Source of the DNA: Erinaceus europaeus
Lineage: Eukaryota > Chordata > Mammalia > Eulipotyphla > Erinaceidae
Direction of reading: 5' to 3'
Assembly (NCBI RefSeq): GCF_950295315.1
Contig: NW_026647267.1
Location: 112,644-176,643, forward strand
Length of the DNA: 64,000 bases
Part shown: in pieces, positions 33,956-43,658 of the stretch
Position numbering within the stretch: position 1 is the first letter of the stretch
Layout of the letters: the number at the start of each line of letters is the position of its first letter
Program-made: the position numbers and the translations under genes
The notes under the pieces: model-generated
The model's database searches: none
The model's input: the letters and a program-made list of their open reading frames with translations, nothing else
Told to the model about the DNA's origin: nothing

Positions 33956-34393
33956 ACAAAAACATTATTTGGGTCTCTGAATTGTCGGCATGTACATACC
34001 ATATTACCTTGTCCACTTAAAGGTCCGGTTTTGTCCTTCATCATACAGTTGTTTCAATAGATTATCTTAATCTTCTGGAGAGTCTTCACAACTTCTGTCC
34101 TATATAGATGGGCTGCTCAGCAAAATTCCACTGGCTGTATTCCAGTGTACTTTTCCTGATACTGAGATAGTCCCAGAGATGAGATGAGAAAAAGAAGGGG
34201 AAGAGAAGTTCAGTTTTGTTCCAAGTTGTCTATGGTAAAAAAGAGGACACATTTCTTAAATCACAGAGACAGAGATTCAGCTGTATGTCTGACCTCTATA
34301 GTTTTTATGATGAATAAAACCAAAGTCATCACTGTCCTTATATTTTATTTACCTTATTATTGAATCTCATTATTTTGTAAAACAGAAGGATCA

Positions 34394-34451
34394 GATTTTA
34401 TTATTAAGTTGTAAATACCAATGGGTTTGAATTTTTTAATCATAAACCTCC
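34394..34451 (+). repeat. Left arm of perfect 58-bp inverted repeat
   Basis: This 58-nt unique intron segment reappears exactly, as its reverse complement, at 34666-34723. The spacer is 214 bp. This arm is the likely template, because its surroundings are ordinary intron. Confidence 0.95.
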
Positions 34452-34589
34452 AAATAGTACTTCAAGTTACATATACAGTTTCAAGTATTTGTATATACTT
34501 ACAAATTATAGTTCTGTCAGTTAAAAATCTTAGGTTGTATATATAAGGTTATAATTATGGAACCAAATGGTATCAATTGAAACTATTTT

Positions 34590-34777
34590 AAAGAGCTAAG
34601 GAGACAGCATAATGTTTATTCAAAAAAAAAAAAAAGACTTCCTTGCTGAGGTAACAAAGGCCCCAGGAGGTTTATGATTAAAAAATTCAAACCCATTGGT
34701 ATTTACAACTTAATAATAAAATCCCCAGGTTCAAACCTCTGAATGACCATAAACCAGAGCTGAGCAATGTTCAGATA
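34590..34777 (+). mobile_element. SINE-B copy interrupted by a templated insertion
   Basis: Head AAGGAGACAGCATAATGTTT, an internal A run, GCTGAGGTAACAAAGGCCCC, then foreign sequence (34666-34723), then CCCCAGGTTCAAACCTCTG and ACCATAAACCAGAGCTGAGC. Removing the insert restores the SINE-B order seen at 18110-18240. CCCCAGG is present on both sides of the insert. Confidence 0.8.
34666..34723 (-). repeat. Right arm of perfect 58-bp inverted repeat
   Basis: It is the exact reverse complement of 34394-34451, inserted into the middle of a SINE-B and flanked by a 7-bp direct repeat CCCCAGG (34661-34667 and 34723-34729). Confidence 0.95.
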
Positions 34778-35174
34778 AAATTAAAAAGAGGGGGGTCGGG
34801 CAGTGGCGCAGTGGGTTAAGCGCATGTGGCGCAAAGCGCAGGGACCGGCGTAAGGATCCCGGTTCGAGCCCCCAGCTCCCCACCTGCAGGGGAGTCGCTT
34901 CACAGGCGGTGAAGCAGGTCTGCAGGTGTCTATCTTTCTCTCCCCTTCTCTGTCTTCCCCTCCTCTCTCCATTTCTCTCTGCCCTATCCAACAACGAATT
35001 GCGTCAACAAGGGCAATAATAATAACCACAACGAAACTACAACAAGGGCAACAAAAGGGGGAAAAAAAAATGGCCTCCAGGAGCGGTGGATTCATGGTGC
35101 AGGTGCCGAGCCCAGCAATAACCCTGGAGGAGGGAAAAAAAAATAAGAAAAAAAAATTAAATTAAAAAGAGGGG
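34778..35174 (+). mobile_element. Young SINE-A copy with 16-bp target-site duplication
   Basis: This is the best-preserved SINE in the window. It has A box TGGCGCAGTGGG (34804-34815), B box GGTTCGAGCCC (34861-34871), a TC-rich body, tail CCTCCAGGAGCGGTGGATT and an A-rich end. AAATTAAAAAGAGGGG occurs at both 34778-34793 and 35159-35174. It landed in the A-rich tail of the older SINE-B. Confidence 0.95.
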
Positions 35175-35524
35175 CTGGCGGGAAGGGGAGGAGAGGAAGA
35201 CTGTATCAAAGAATAGTAAGTGAATATTCCTCCCATTATGCATGACTTCTAGACCATTCTCTAGCCCAAATTGGCACTTCTGCATTTCATGCATATAGCA
35301 TGAGATTGGCTTCAAGCCAGTATGCATCGGAACCTCAGGTAGAGGAATTCAGTCCAGTGTTGGGCCACTGTAAGTTGTTGTGGTTAGACTTTGAGAAGAA
35401 GCAGAAGAACTAAGTAGGGTGGTATTGGTATGCTCAGTACTCTGACATTTTTTTTCTTTTTTGAATTTAAAGTTTTTTTTTTAATGTTGCTTTTATTTCC
35501 TTCTTCACCCATTTATTTTCTTAG

Positions 35525-35613
35525 AGGGTGTCTTAACACTTCGAGCAAAACCCCCACCTCCTGATGAATTTGTTGACTGTTTCCAAAAGTTTAAACATGG
35601 GTTTAATCTTCTG
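35525..35613 (+). CDS. EPS8: EPS8 coding exon 10
   Basis: The exon is 89 nt. It completes Glu and reads [20 protein letters not shown] then KFKHGFNLL, ending in phase at GTAAGT (approximately residues 313-342). Confidence 0.96.
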
Positions 35614-35749
35614 GTAAGTGAAAGTTTGTCCAATTGAAAGAAAAGCATGGAAAAGCCTAAAGTTAAGCAAGAATGTTCCTTGTTGCATTACAAACTAAAT
35701 TTGTTCTTGTAGTTTTTTTCATCTTTCTTTACTTTTATTAAAATGACTT

Positions 35750-35915
35750 ATAGAAGCAGGGTGGTGGCACATCCAGTAAAGTGCACACATTACAGTTTGC
35801 AAGGTCCCAGGTTCAAACCCTGGCTTGCTCACTCCCCCCCCTCCCTCCCTCTCTCCTTATCTGCACCTTCCCTCTCAATTTATCTCTGTCCTATGAAATA
35901 AGGATTAAAAAAATA
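35750..35915 (+). mobile_element. SINE-A copy, short
   Basis: GCAGGGTGGTGGCACATCCA head, CAGGTTCAAACCCTGG B box, a short CT-rich body and an A-rich end. Confidence 0.8.
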
Positions 35916-35924
35916 AGGAACAAA

Positions 35925-36212
35925 TGGGGGTCAGGCAGCAGTGCACCGGTTAAGCTTACACTATGCATGGGGACAAGCATTTAAATCCCCTACTTCCCAC
36001 CTGCAGGGGGAAAGCTTCATGAGCAGTGGGTCAAGTCTTCAGATGTCTGTCTTTCTCATTCTCCATATCCCCCTTCCCATCTCAATTTCTATCTGCCCTA
36101 TCAAATAATAAATAAATAAGGAGCAGTGGCTACCAGGAGCAGTGGATTTGTTGTGCAAGTAGCAAGCCCTAGGGATAAACCTGGTAGCAATAAAAGAGAA
36201 AAAAATAAATTT
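35925..36212 (+). mobile_element. SINE-A copy with tail module
   Basis: GGGTCAGGCAGCAGTGCACC head, a degraded B box, a TC-rich body and a tail with CCAGGAGCAGTGGATTTGTT and an AATAAA-rich end. Confidence 0.85.
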
Positions 36213-36471
36213 AAAAATTCTCTCTATATTCAAAATAAATTAATAAAATATTCTAAGAGCACAATAAATTGAAAAACATAGTTGAGTTTTGATCTAAAAA
36301 AAATAGTGCCAATATTTAGTCACAAAGTTCTCCTTAATCATGCTAATTGATATATCAAAAGTGAAACTAATAAAGATGTCTGAATTTATCTTGAACCATT
36401 AGGAATGTCTTTTGCTTGATTATTTATTAATATAATAGTAATTTATCCTTGTATCTTTCTTAATGTTACAG

Positions 36472-36546
36472 GCCAAATTGAAGTCTCATATCCAGAACCC
36501 TAGTGCTTCAGATTTGGTTCACTTTTTATTCACTCCATTAAATATG
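36472..36546 (+). CDS. EPS8: EPS8 coding exon 11
   Basis: The exon is 75 nt, 25 codons: AKLKSHIQNPSASDLVHFLF then TPLNM, with phase 0 at both ends (approximately residues 343-367). The HIQNPSA-DLVHFLF stretch is shared across the EPS8/EPS8L family. Confidence 0.96.
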
Positions 36547-37097
36547 GTAAGATTTTTACAAAAGAAAAAAATAGCATTTTTAAGAAATCTTTTTATTGTA
36601 TTTATCTGAATTATCTAGACAAATATTCTTCATTATTTTGATTGGGCACTACTTTCTTATTACTTATGTAAAATATGAGTTTAAGTGTGGTAACTTGATG
36701 CCATGACAGAGGAAGTGATCATAACAATGTGTGTGATTAGTCTGTATCATTTGTATAATTTTTTTAAAAAAATGATCACTCTATCGAACTTAAAATCAAC
36801 TACATTTGATTTTGAACTCTGTCATACCTGGTCACTACCTATCCAAGACCTGATGTAGAATATGAAATGAATATTGCTTCATAAACATTACGAGGTAAAT
36901 GTTATTATCAGTTTGAGTGTCACAAGTGGGCCATAAGTGATTAGAATGTGAAAACCCAGGACTATATTAATAATTGGTGAATGCTTCCATATGTTGTGGT
37001 TAAATATAGTATGCCTAATTTCTGCTTGTCTACTTTATAAAGTCATTTAAAAACTAGATCAAGGTCATCCATATGCATAAAACCTGACACTGGCTGA

Positions 37098-37292
37098 TTT
37101 TTTTAAAATTTCTTTATTGGAGAATTAATGTTTTACATTTGACAGTAAGTACAATAGTTTGTGTATGCATAACATTTCCCAGCTTTCCATATAACAATAT
37201 AACCCCCACTAGGTCCTCTGTCATCCTTTTTGGACCTGTATTCTCCCCACCACCACCCCAGAATCTTTCACTTTGGTGTAATACGCCAGTGT
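37098..37292 (-). mobile_element. L1 3' end, older family
   Basis: On the - strand it ends with TTCTCCAATAAAGAAA and contains CCTAGTGGGGGTTATATTG. It belongs to the same 3'-end family as 40282-40425 and 54955-55092. Confidence 0.75.
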
Positions 37293-37451
37293 CACTGGCT
37301 GATTTACAAAGTTAATAGTCTTTTTTCTTTTTTTGACACATTTGAGATTATATTAGTTTTGAGTATAGCTTTTTGCCCCTTCTGTTAACTCTGCACACTC
37401 ACAGATTCTAATTAGCTACCTAGTCATGACACAGAGCAGAACTGTAAAATG

Positions 37452-37799
37452 ATGGGATGCCAACCGACTTGCCTGGACAGATGACCCCACCAATGTGTCC
37501 TGGGGCTCTGCTACCTCAGAGCCCTGCCCTACTAGGGAAAAAGAGAGGCAGGCTGGGAGTATGGATTGACCTGTCAACACCCATGTTCAGCGGGGAAGCA
37601 GTTACAGAAGTCAGACCTTCCACCTTTGTACCCCATAATGATCCTGGGCCCATACTCCCACAGGGTTAAAGAATTGGAAAGCTATCAAGGGAGGGGAGAT
37701 GGGATACAGAGCTCTGGTAGTGGGAATTGTACCCCTCTTATCTTATGGTCTTGTCAGTATTTCCATTTCATAAATAAATTTTAAAAAGAAAGAAAAAAA
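37452..37799 (+). mobile_element. L1 3'-end fragment, sense orientation
   Basis: It is the reverse complement of the 462-900 type: CCCCACCAATGTGTCCTGGG, then GGGCCCATACTCCCACAGGG, ending in AAATAAATTTTAAAAAGAAA. It is one of the few L1 pieces in the same orientation as EPS8. Confidence 0.88.
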
Positions 37800-38324
37800 T
37801 TATGGTACTGTGTTCTCTCACATACAGAAGTTTGTCTTTGTGATCAGTTATGTATCTGAAAACACTGACTTGTTTTGCCTTTCCTCAGAAAGGACTCCTT
37901 GTTAGTGCTTCCCTTAGTCGTAATACTTCTTATTACTCCCACTTAGTGTTTGGCCAGCAGAGCCCTAGACATTGTACTTGCACTGAGGAGGGGGGAAGGA
38001 ACATTATTCAGAGTCAACAGCTGGTCAGACCCACTGTAGTTAGTGTCTCTGAAGTTGAGTCTCTCCCTCTAACCTCAGCAGGCACACACACACATGCACA
38101 GCCAAGCCTGCCATGAACAAATAAATAATATTAACTTCCCTCTACTCCTGTATCCACTTACTTTCCCTCTTAGTCATTTCTGCTATTCACTGGAACTGCT
38201 TCTAGAACAAGGAAATAAAAAATAATTACTATTCCAGGGAGACAGGGTAGGTTTTGTTTTTAAATAAAAGTCAGCCTGGCACTTTTATCCTTCATATTTT
38301 CTTCCTTTTATTTCATTCATTCAT

Positions 38325-38349
38325 TCCCCACCCCCACCCCCACCCCCAA
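38325..38349 (+). repeat. (CCCCCA)n microsatellite
   Basis: Four C-rich hexamer-like units. The two long antisense open frames here are read through this repeat. Confidence 0.85.
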
Positions 38350-39177
38350 GACTGTGCCTTCTGCAATACAAATTGAACGAAGTTTTGTTCCAATTCCTCA
38401 AGGGTGGGGAAAGGGAAAAATAAGTCGTAAGTTGTATAGCAGTGGTGACTAATAGGCATGACTTGTTTCTGAGGACAACAGCATACCTCAGAGTATGCTT
38501 TCCAGAAGAGCTGGTGCAGAGGCACTCTGAGTGGGGAGGAGAGGCCTTCTGGGGAGAAAGAAACTGTGCACACATGTGCAGAGGCCTGGAACACGTGAAT
38601 GTCTGGAAAGAACATCACTCTTGGTCTACAGCCCTGCAGCCATCATAACAACAGCAACAAAAAAATCCCTTTATTCTTGTGCCATATCTTAGAGAAGGCG
38701 GGATTTTTATAAAAGGGCTCTGGTTTCTATCTTGGGAAACAATTACCTTTCTTTAGTCAGGAAATTGCCTTTGAGAAGTAAACTCAGAGCAGTTTTTAGA
38801 GGCTCAACTGTTGTCAGTTTGTTAATCAGTGAAACAACACCTGTTTATTTTTACCATTGAGTTATTTATTTCTCGTCAAGGCTGTTTCCTAGGATTGGAT
38901 TCCTGGAGGGCTGGGGGGGGGGGTATGTTGTACCGTCATGGCACTAGTGTTTATTTTTCTCTTAGTTTTCCCCACAGGCTTACACTACTAATACAAACCC
39001 TACTTCTCTCAAAAAAATGCTTATCTCTCTAACCTTAGTTTTCAATTTTGGCATAATAAGTCAGCTAGTAGAAAAACATACATCTTATTTACCTGGGAAG
39101 GTCTCATTTCTGTATTTTTCCCTCACATGAAAACACTAAGAGTAAACAACATTGACTATATATCTCATATCTTTACC

Positions 39178-39275
39178 CAGCCATCCACTGTTGGGCATTC
39201 AGGTTGCTAAATACCTTGGCTGTTGCGAATTATGCTCCTATGAACATAGCAGTGCATTTGTCCCTTCCAACTAGT
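39178..39275 (-). mobile_element. L1 ORF2-end relic
   Basis: CAGCCATCCACTGTTGGGCA to GAACATAGCAGTGCATTTGT aligns with the ORF2 3' part around 43830-43910. Confidence 0.7.
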
Positions 39276-39601
39276 AAAAAGTATATTTAAAAAACAAGCA
39301 GAGATAGTTAAACCAACTGACTTTGAATGGTTTGAATAGCTATAATTATTTTCCAGGAAATTACAGTCATGTAGTCAATAGAAAGATAAATGGTTAACTT
39401 CCCAATGTAGGTTATCAGGCATCATTAGACTGGACAGGTGGATTTAGCAAATGGTTTTTCATTCAGAATTGCATCAGTATCAAAATAATTTGAATACATA
39501 AAACTGTGGCAGAATTCACTGTGTGTTTTTGTTTCCATATTTTGAAAATATACTAGTCATCATCAGCTTCTCATTGTAAAACAGATTATTGCCATTTTCA
39601 G

Positions 39602-39750
39602 GTGGTACAGACAACTGGAGGTCCTGAACTAGCCAGCTCAGTACTCAGCCCCCTACTGACTAAGGACACAATCGATTTCTTAAATTACACTGTCAGTGCT
39701 GAAGAAAGGCAGCTGTGGATGTCGCTGGGGGAAACATGGATGAAAGCCAG
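39602..39750 (+). CDS. EPS8: EPS8 coding exon 12
   Basis: The exon is 149 nt and reads VVQTTGGPELASSVLSPLLT then KDTIDFLNYTVSAEERQLWM and SLGETWMKA, ending with AG of a split Arg codon at GTAAAC (approximately residues 368-416). Confidence 0.96.
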
Positions 39751-40009
39751 GTAAACATATATGAATCTAGTGTGTCATACCTGAAATACTATATTGATTT
39801 TGGATTATGACATAGACTTAATGAAACATTTGCCATTTTGTGTATAAAGGGCTTGATGTCATAAATGTAGAAGTCTAAGCTCTACATAAGCTAGAATTCT
39901 AGTGCAGAAATCAAAATGCAATAGAAAACATGATCAGTACCAGGATGCTCAACAACATGGAGTAGTCAGGAGGAACTTTCAGGGGGAGGTGGTTAGCTTT
40001 CTTTCTTGT

Positions 40010-40195
40010 TTTTAATTTTTATTTATTTGTCAGCTAGAGATAGAAATTGAGAGGAAGTTGGAGATAAGGAGAGAGACAGAGTGCCCCCTGCAGCACTGCT
40101 TCATCACTTGTGAGGCTTCACCCCGTCAGGTGGAACCAGAAGCTTAAACCCAGGTCTTTGTGTGTAGTAACGTGTGCTCAGCCAACCCCAGGGAA
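40010..40195 (-). mobile_element. SINE-A copy without tail module
   Basis: TTATTTATTTGTCAGCTAGA, a GA-rich body, GCAGCACTGCTTCATCACTT, and a decayed inverted B-box region AGCTTAAACCCAGGTC. Confidence 0.8.
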
Positions 40196-40281
40196 CTTAT
40201 TAAGTCAAAGTCCAAAAATACCTCCGATTTATTCATTTCTTTGTCCTGAATTCTACCTGGAAATGAAAATAAATAACCACC

Positions 40282-40425
40282 TTTATTAAAACTTGACTGA
40301 ACATGATGGAAGAGGAGGACCTAGTTGGGGTTGTATTGTTATGTGGAAATATTATACATTTACAAACTTGTATTTTACTATTGACTGTACACCATTAATC
40401 CCCCAATAAAGAAGTTAAAAGAAAA
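40282..40425 (+). mobile_element. L1 3' end, older family
   Basis: AACATGATGGAAGAGGAGGA to CCCCCAATAAAGAAGTT, the extreme 3' end with its own AATAAA. Sense orientation. Confidence 0.75.
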
Positions 40426-40664
40426 CTACACTGAAAAAATAAGTATTTTGTTAGCTCTTGGCATGAGAATATGGTCATTTCAAATCCTCATTGTTAAGAG
40501 TATTAGGAAATAAATATATTGATTAGAAAAGGTGTGAAGTTAAAAGGAACCATGAAGCTGTATAATAACCTGAATAAAATGACTCAATTTTGGATACTAA
40601 ATATAATATGAGGAAGTAAATAACATATGAAAAATAAAATGACTTTTTTATATAAGAGATGAGC

Positions 40665-40942
40665 GTGGGGGGCTGAAGGGCGGCATACCTGGTTGAGTGA
40701 ACAGATTATCATGAGGACAGACCTGGGTTTGAGCCCCTGCTTCGTACCTGCAGGGGGCACACTTCATGAGTGGTGAAGCAGGTCTGCAAGTATCTCTTTC
40801 TCTTCTACTCTCTCAATTTAACTCTTATCAAATAAAATAGGAAAAAGGGGGGGGGGGGCTGGTTGCCAGGAGCAGTGGATTCATGGTGCCACACTGAGCC
40901 CCAGCAATAACCCTGGTGGTAAGAGAAAAAAAAAATGAATGT
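40665..40942 (+). mobile_element. SINE-A copy with tail module
   Basis: GGGGGGCTGAAGGGCGGCAT head, GGGTTTGAGCCCC B box, GTGAAGCAGGTCTGCAAGTA, a G run and the tail CCAGGAGCAGTGGATTCATG. Confidence 0.88.
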
Positions 40943-41563
40943 AATTTTTATGGTTCATGAGTGATTAGGAATTTGTAGAAGTGTCATTCAGAGTTATTAA
41001 ACAATGAAAGGGCAATGATTATGATTACAGATTAATCCTCATTTGATTTTACTTACTAAAAATCTGACTGATCTCTTTAATTTATAAAATGGAAAATGTT
41101 TCAATTTAGGTGACATCATCAGATAAAAGCCTAAATAGCATAATATATTTCTCTTTTGAAAGACATACTCACATGTTAGATTTCATTGCAGAGAGGGAAT
41201 AAAAAGGAAAGATGAGAATTAGACTATTTTAGGTCCTATACAAGTTTAACTGCAAACATTTATCACTGCTCTTTTTCACACTCAGTTCCCAAGTTTTTGG
41301 ACGTGCATGTTAGGAACTTAACTAAAAAAGAATTGAGGTTGTGTGTTGAAAACAGATCATCAAGCAGAATTCCGTGTTCTTTTTAGTTTATCATTTCTAA
41401 ATGCTAACATACACATACGTGTTGACCTTGTTGTTGTGAGAAGGGATTACATTATACATTACTTGAGGGGTTCTATTTGTGTATCATTTACCTTACTGAA
41501 GATGACTTTGAACATTCATCTGATTCTTAATTTTATGTTGTGTATCTTAACATCCTTCTATAG

Positions 41564-41747
41564 AGCAGAATGGCCAAAAGAACAGTTTATTGCTCCTTAT
41601 GTTCCCCGATTCCGCAATGGTTGGGAGCCCCCAATGCTGAACTACATGGGGGTACGTGTGGAACAGGACCTTTATCAGCTGGCGGAATCTGTGGCAAATG
41701 TAGCAGAACATCAGCGCAAACAAGAAGCAAAAAGATTATCCACAGAG
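41564..41747 (+). CDS. EPS8: EPS8 coding exon 13
   Basis: The exon is 184 nt. It completes Arg and reads AEWPKEQFIAPYVPRFRNGW then EPPMLNYMGVRVEQDLYQLA and ESVANVAEHQRKQEAKRLST, ending in GAG at GTAAAT (approximately residues 417-478). It lies between the helical middle region and the SH3 domain. Confidence 0.96.
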
Positions 41748-42287
41748 GTAAATGTCTTAAACACCTCTCTGTGCAGAAAGTGCAGTAAGTCTGGGTATTC
41801 TCTTGGTGTTCTGATGGTGAGGTCTCATATTGTTGCTGCAAAAACCTTGCAGAAGCAGAGACCCAAGTACACTGCTGTGCTGAGTCACCTCTCTTTCAGC
41901 ATCTCTTTGCCACTGCTGTGACAGTTGTTATGTTTTCATAGTGTTGAACTAGCCCCATGTCATTCTCCCTGATGCCCCTCTCCCCTTTTAGTGCTCCCTA
42001 TGCCCTGATGGTCTTGACTCTTTGACACATTCTTTCTATTCTTGTCAGGGAATTACTCCATTGCTGTTTGGTTTCTCCCATTCAGTTCCCTGAATCTGGG
42101 TCCTATAAGTCTGCCCCCAGCAGTTTTCCCCTGGAAGTCCCTGTTTGTTTGTTTAATGACTAATTGACCAATTGAGTACTTGATTCTAATCTTCTGGTGT
42201 CCTGTGAACATGGCTGAAAGGCCAGAGCTTCTTTTGCCCTCCAGTTCTCCAGCTCAAGTCATTGATAGCACTACCCTATGGAGGTCA

Positions 42288-42303
42288 GAAAATTGATCTT
42301 TTT
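42288..42303 (+). repeat. L1 target-site duplication, left copy
   Basis: GAAAATTGATCTTTTT is identical to 50044-50059 and marks the 3' (poly-A side) junction of the L1 on the - strand. Confidence 0.95.
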
Positions 42304-42322
42304 TTTTCTTCATTTTTTAAAT

Positions 42323-42328
42323 TTTATT
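42323..42328 (-). terminator. L1 polyadenylation signal
   Basis: AATAAA on the - strand in TTAAATAAAATTTAAAAAATG, at the end of the 3' UTR just before the A-rich tail. Confidence 0.7.
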
Positions 42329-43658
42329 TAAGAAAGGATTAATTAACAAAACCATAAGGTAGGAGGGGTATAACTCCACACAATTCCCACAACCCAATCT
42401 CCATAACCCACCCTCTCCCCTGATAGCTTTCCCATTCTCTATCCCTCTGGGAGCATGGACCCAGGGTCATTGAGGGTTGCAGAAGGTAGAAGGTCTGGCT
42501 TCTGTAATTGCTTCCCCGCTGAATATGGGCGTTGACTGGTCGGTCCATACTCCCAGTCTGCCTCTATCTTTCCTAGTAAGGTGTGTCTCTGGGGAAGCTG
42601 AGCTCCAGGACACATTGGTGGGGTCTTCAATCCAAGGAAGCCTGGCCAGCATCCTGGTAGCATCTGGAACCTGGTGATTGAAAAGAGAGTTAACATTCGA
42701 AGCCAAACAAATTGTAGAGCAATCATGGGCCCAAAGCTTGGAATAGTGGAGAGGAAGTGTTAGGGAGGTACTCACTGCAAACTCTAGTGTACTTCTGCTT
42801 TCAGGTATATATTTTGCAGTAGTTTATGGATACGTGTGAACATAAGCTCTCTCTCACAGAAACTCGTGTATATCTAGGTTATGGGACTTTGTTAGAAGGT
42901 GAACCACCTGAGATGAAATTAGAGTGTACTATAAAAGGAAAGGTCTCACCCGAGTAATGAAGCTGAAGGGTTGTCATTCCACACGTGAAGTCTCTGGACA
43001 CAGTCTGAAGTGAAGCATGTTGAGGTGGCAATCATTGCGTTGGTTAGGTTGTGATCGGCGGGTGCAATATTATTTAGTATGGGTTGGGAGAGGCATACAG
43101 GAAAGTGGGCCCTATCCAAGGGTTCCAGGACTTGGGGAAGTAGGGGCTTTATAGTGGAGATGTGAGGTTCCTGCTGTCTTAGGGTTCAAAAAGACAATCG
43201 ATAGTTAATGTTATCATCACATTATTTGGTAATTGGGTTAACTTTGAAAAGTCCTTTTGTTATGGTTTGCTGTACAGTATCCAGTATCTTGTATATAGCT
43301 GTGCTGTTGGATGCTTCTAATCTACTTGGTCTAGGCTTTTGAGAGAGTCCGCATATCAAATACACAGCCTATATATTTAAAAGATTCAGTTTGTGTTTTG
43401 AGAAACTTTGAGACATACAACTGATTTTCTCCCTTTCATATTAATTAACTACTGATTTATATGTCTACATTTTGCTAAGAGTGTACATAAACACCATTCC
43501 CACCACCAAAAGACTGTGACCCATCCCTCCCACCCACTCCCACCACCCACGGGCCCAGGAAGATGCATGTCTACCCCTCACCACAGGGTTTGTACTTTGG
43601 TGCCCTACTTACAATTTGGTCAGGTCCTGCTTTTAGTTTCCCTTTCAGATCTTCTTAT

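Larger units (their letters stand above)
33638..35524 (+). other. EPS8: EPS8 intron 9
   Basis: It contains the perfect 58-bp inverted repeat (34394-34451 with 34666-34723), an interrupted SINE-B and a young SINE-A nested in its tail. A possible degenerate SINE lies at 33760-33955. Confidence 0.85.
35614..36471 (+). other. EPS8: EPS8 intron 10
   Basis: Two SINEs (35750-35915 and 35925-36210) make up about half of it. The last 260 bp are unique. Confidence 0.85.
36547..39601 (+). other. EPS8: EPS8 intron 11
   Basis: L1 3' ends lie at 37098-37292 (-) and 37452-37799 (+), with an ORF2-end relic at 39178-39275 (-). A CCCCCA repeat is at 38325-38349. The segments 37800-38310 and 38640-39175 show nothing I recognise. 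Confidence 0.85.
39751..41563 (+). other. EPS8: EPS8 intron 12
   Basis: It contains SINEs at 40010-40195 (-) and 40665-40940 (+) and an L1 3' end at 40282-40425. The rest is unique. Confidence 0.85.

Noticed and set aside
34791..34880. tRNA-like A and B boxes as a possible tRNA gene
   Set aside because: They are the head of a SINE; a TC-rich body and tail follow and no clean cloverleaf with acceptor pairing is seen.
34781..35095. 104-codon open frame on the - strand, similar to one at 7307-7624
   Set aside because: It lies wholly inside SINE-A. The same peptide pattern recurs wherever the SINE occurs.
38313..38618. Two overlapping antisense open frames of 84-101 codons
   Set aside because: They are read partly through a CCCCCA repeat and have no recognisable domain or codon bias.
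41343..41921. 192-codon open frame on the + strand, longest in its area
   Set aside because: It is EPS8 exon 13 (41564-41747) extended by chance into both introns; the splice sites and frame are clear.
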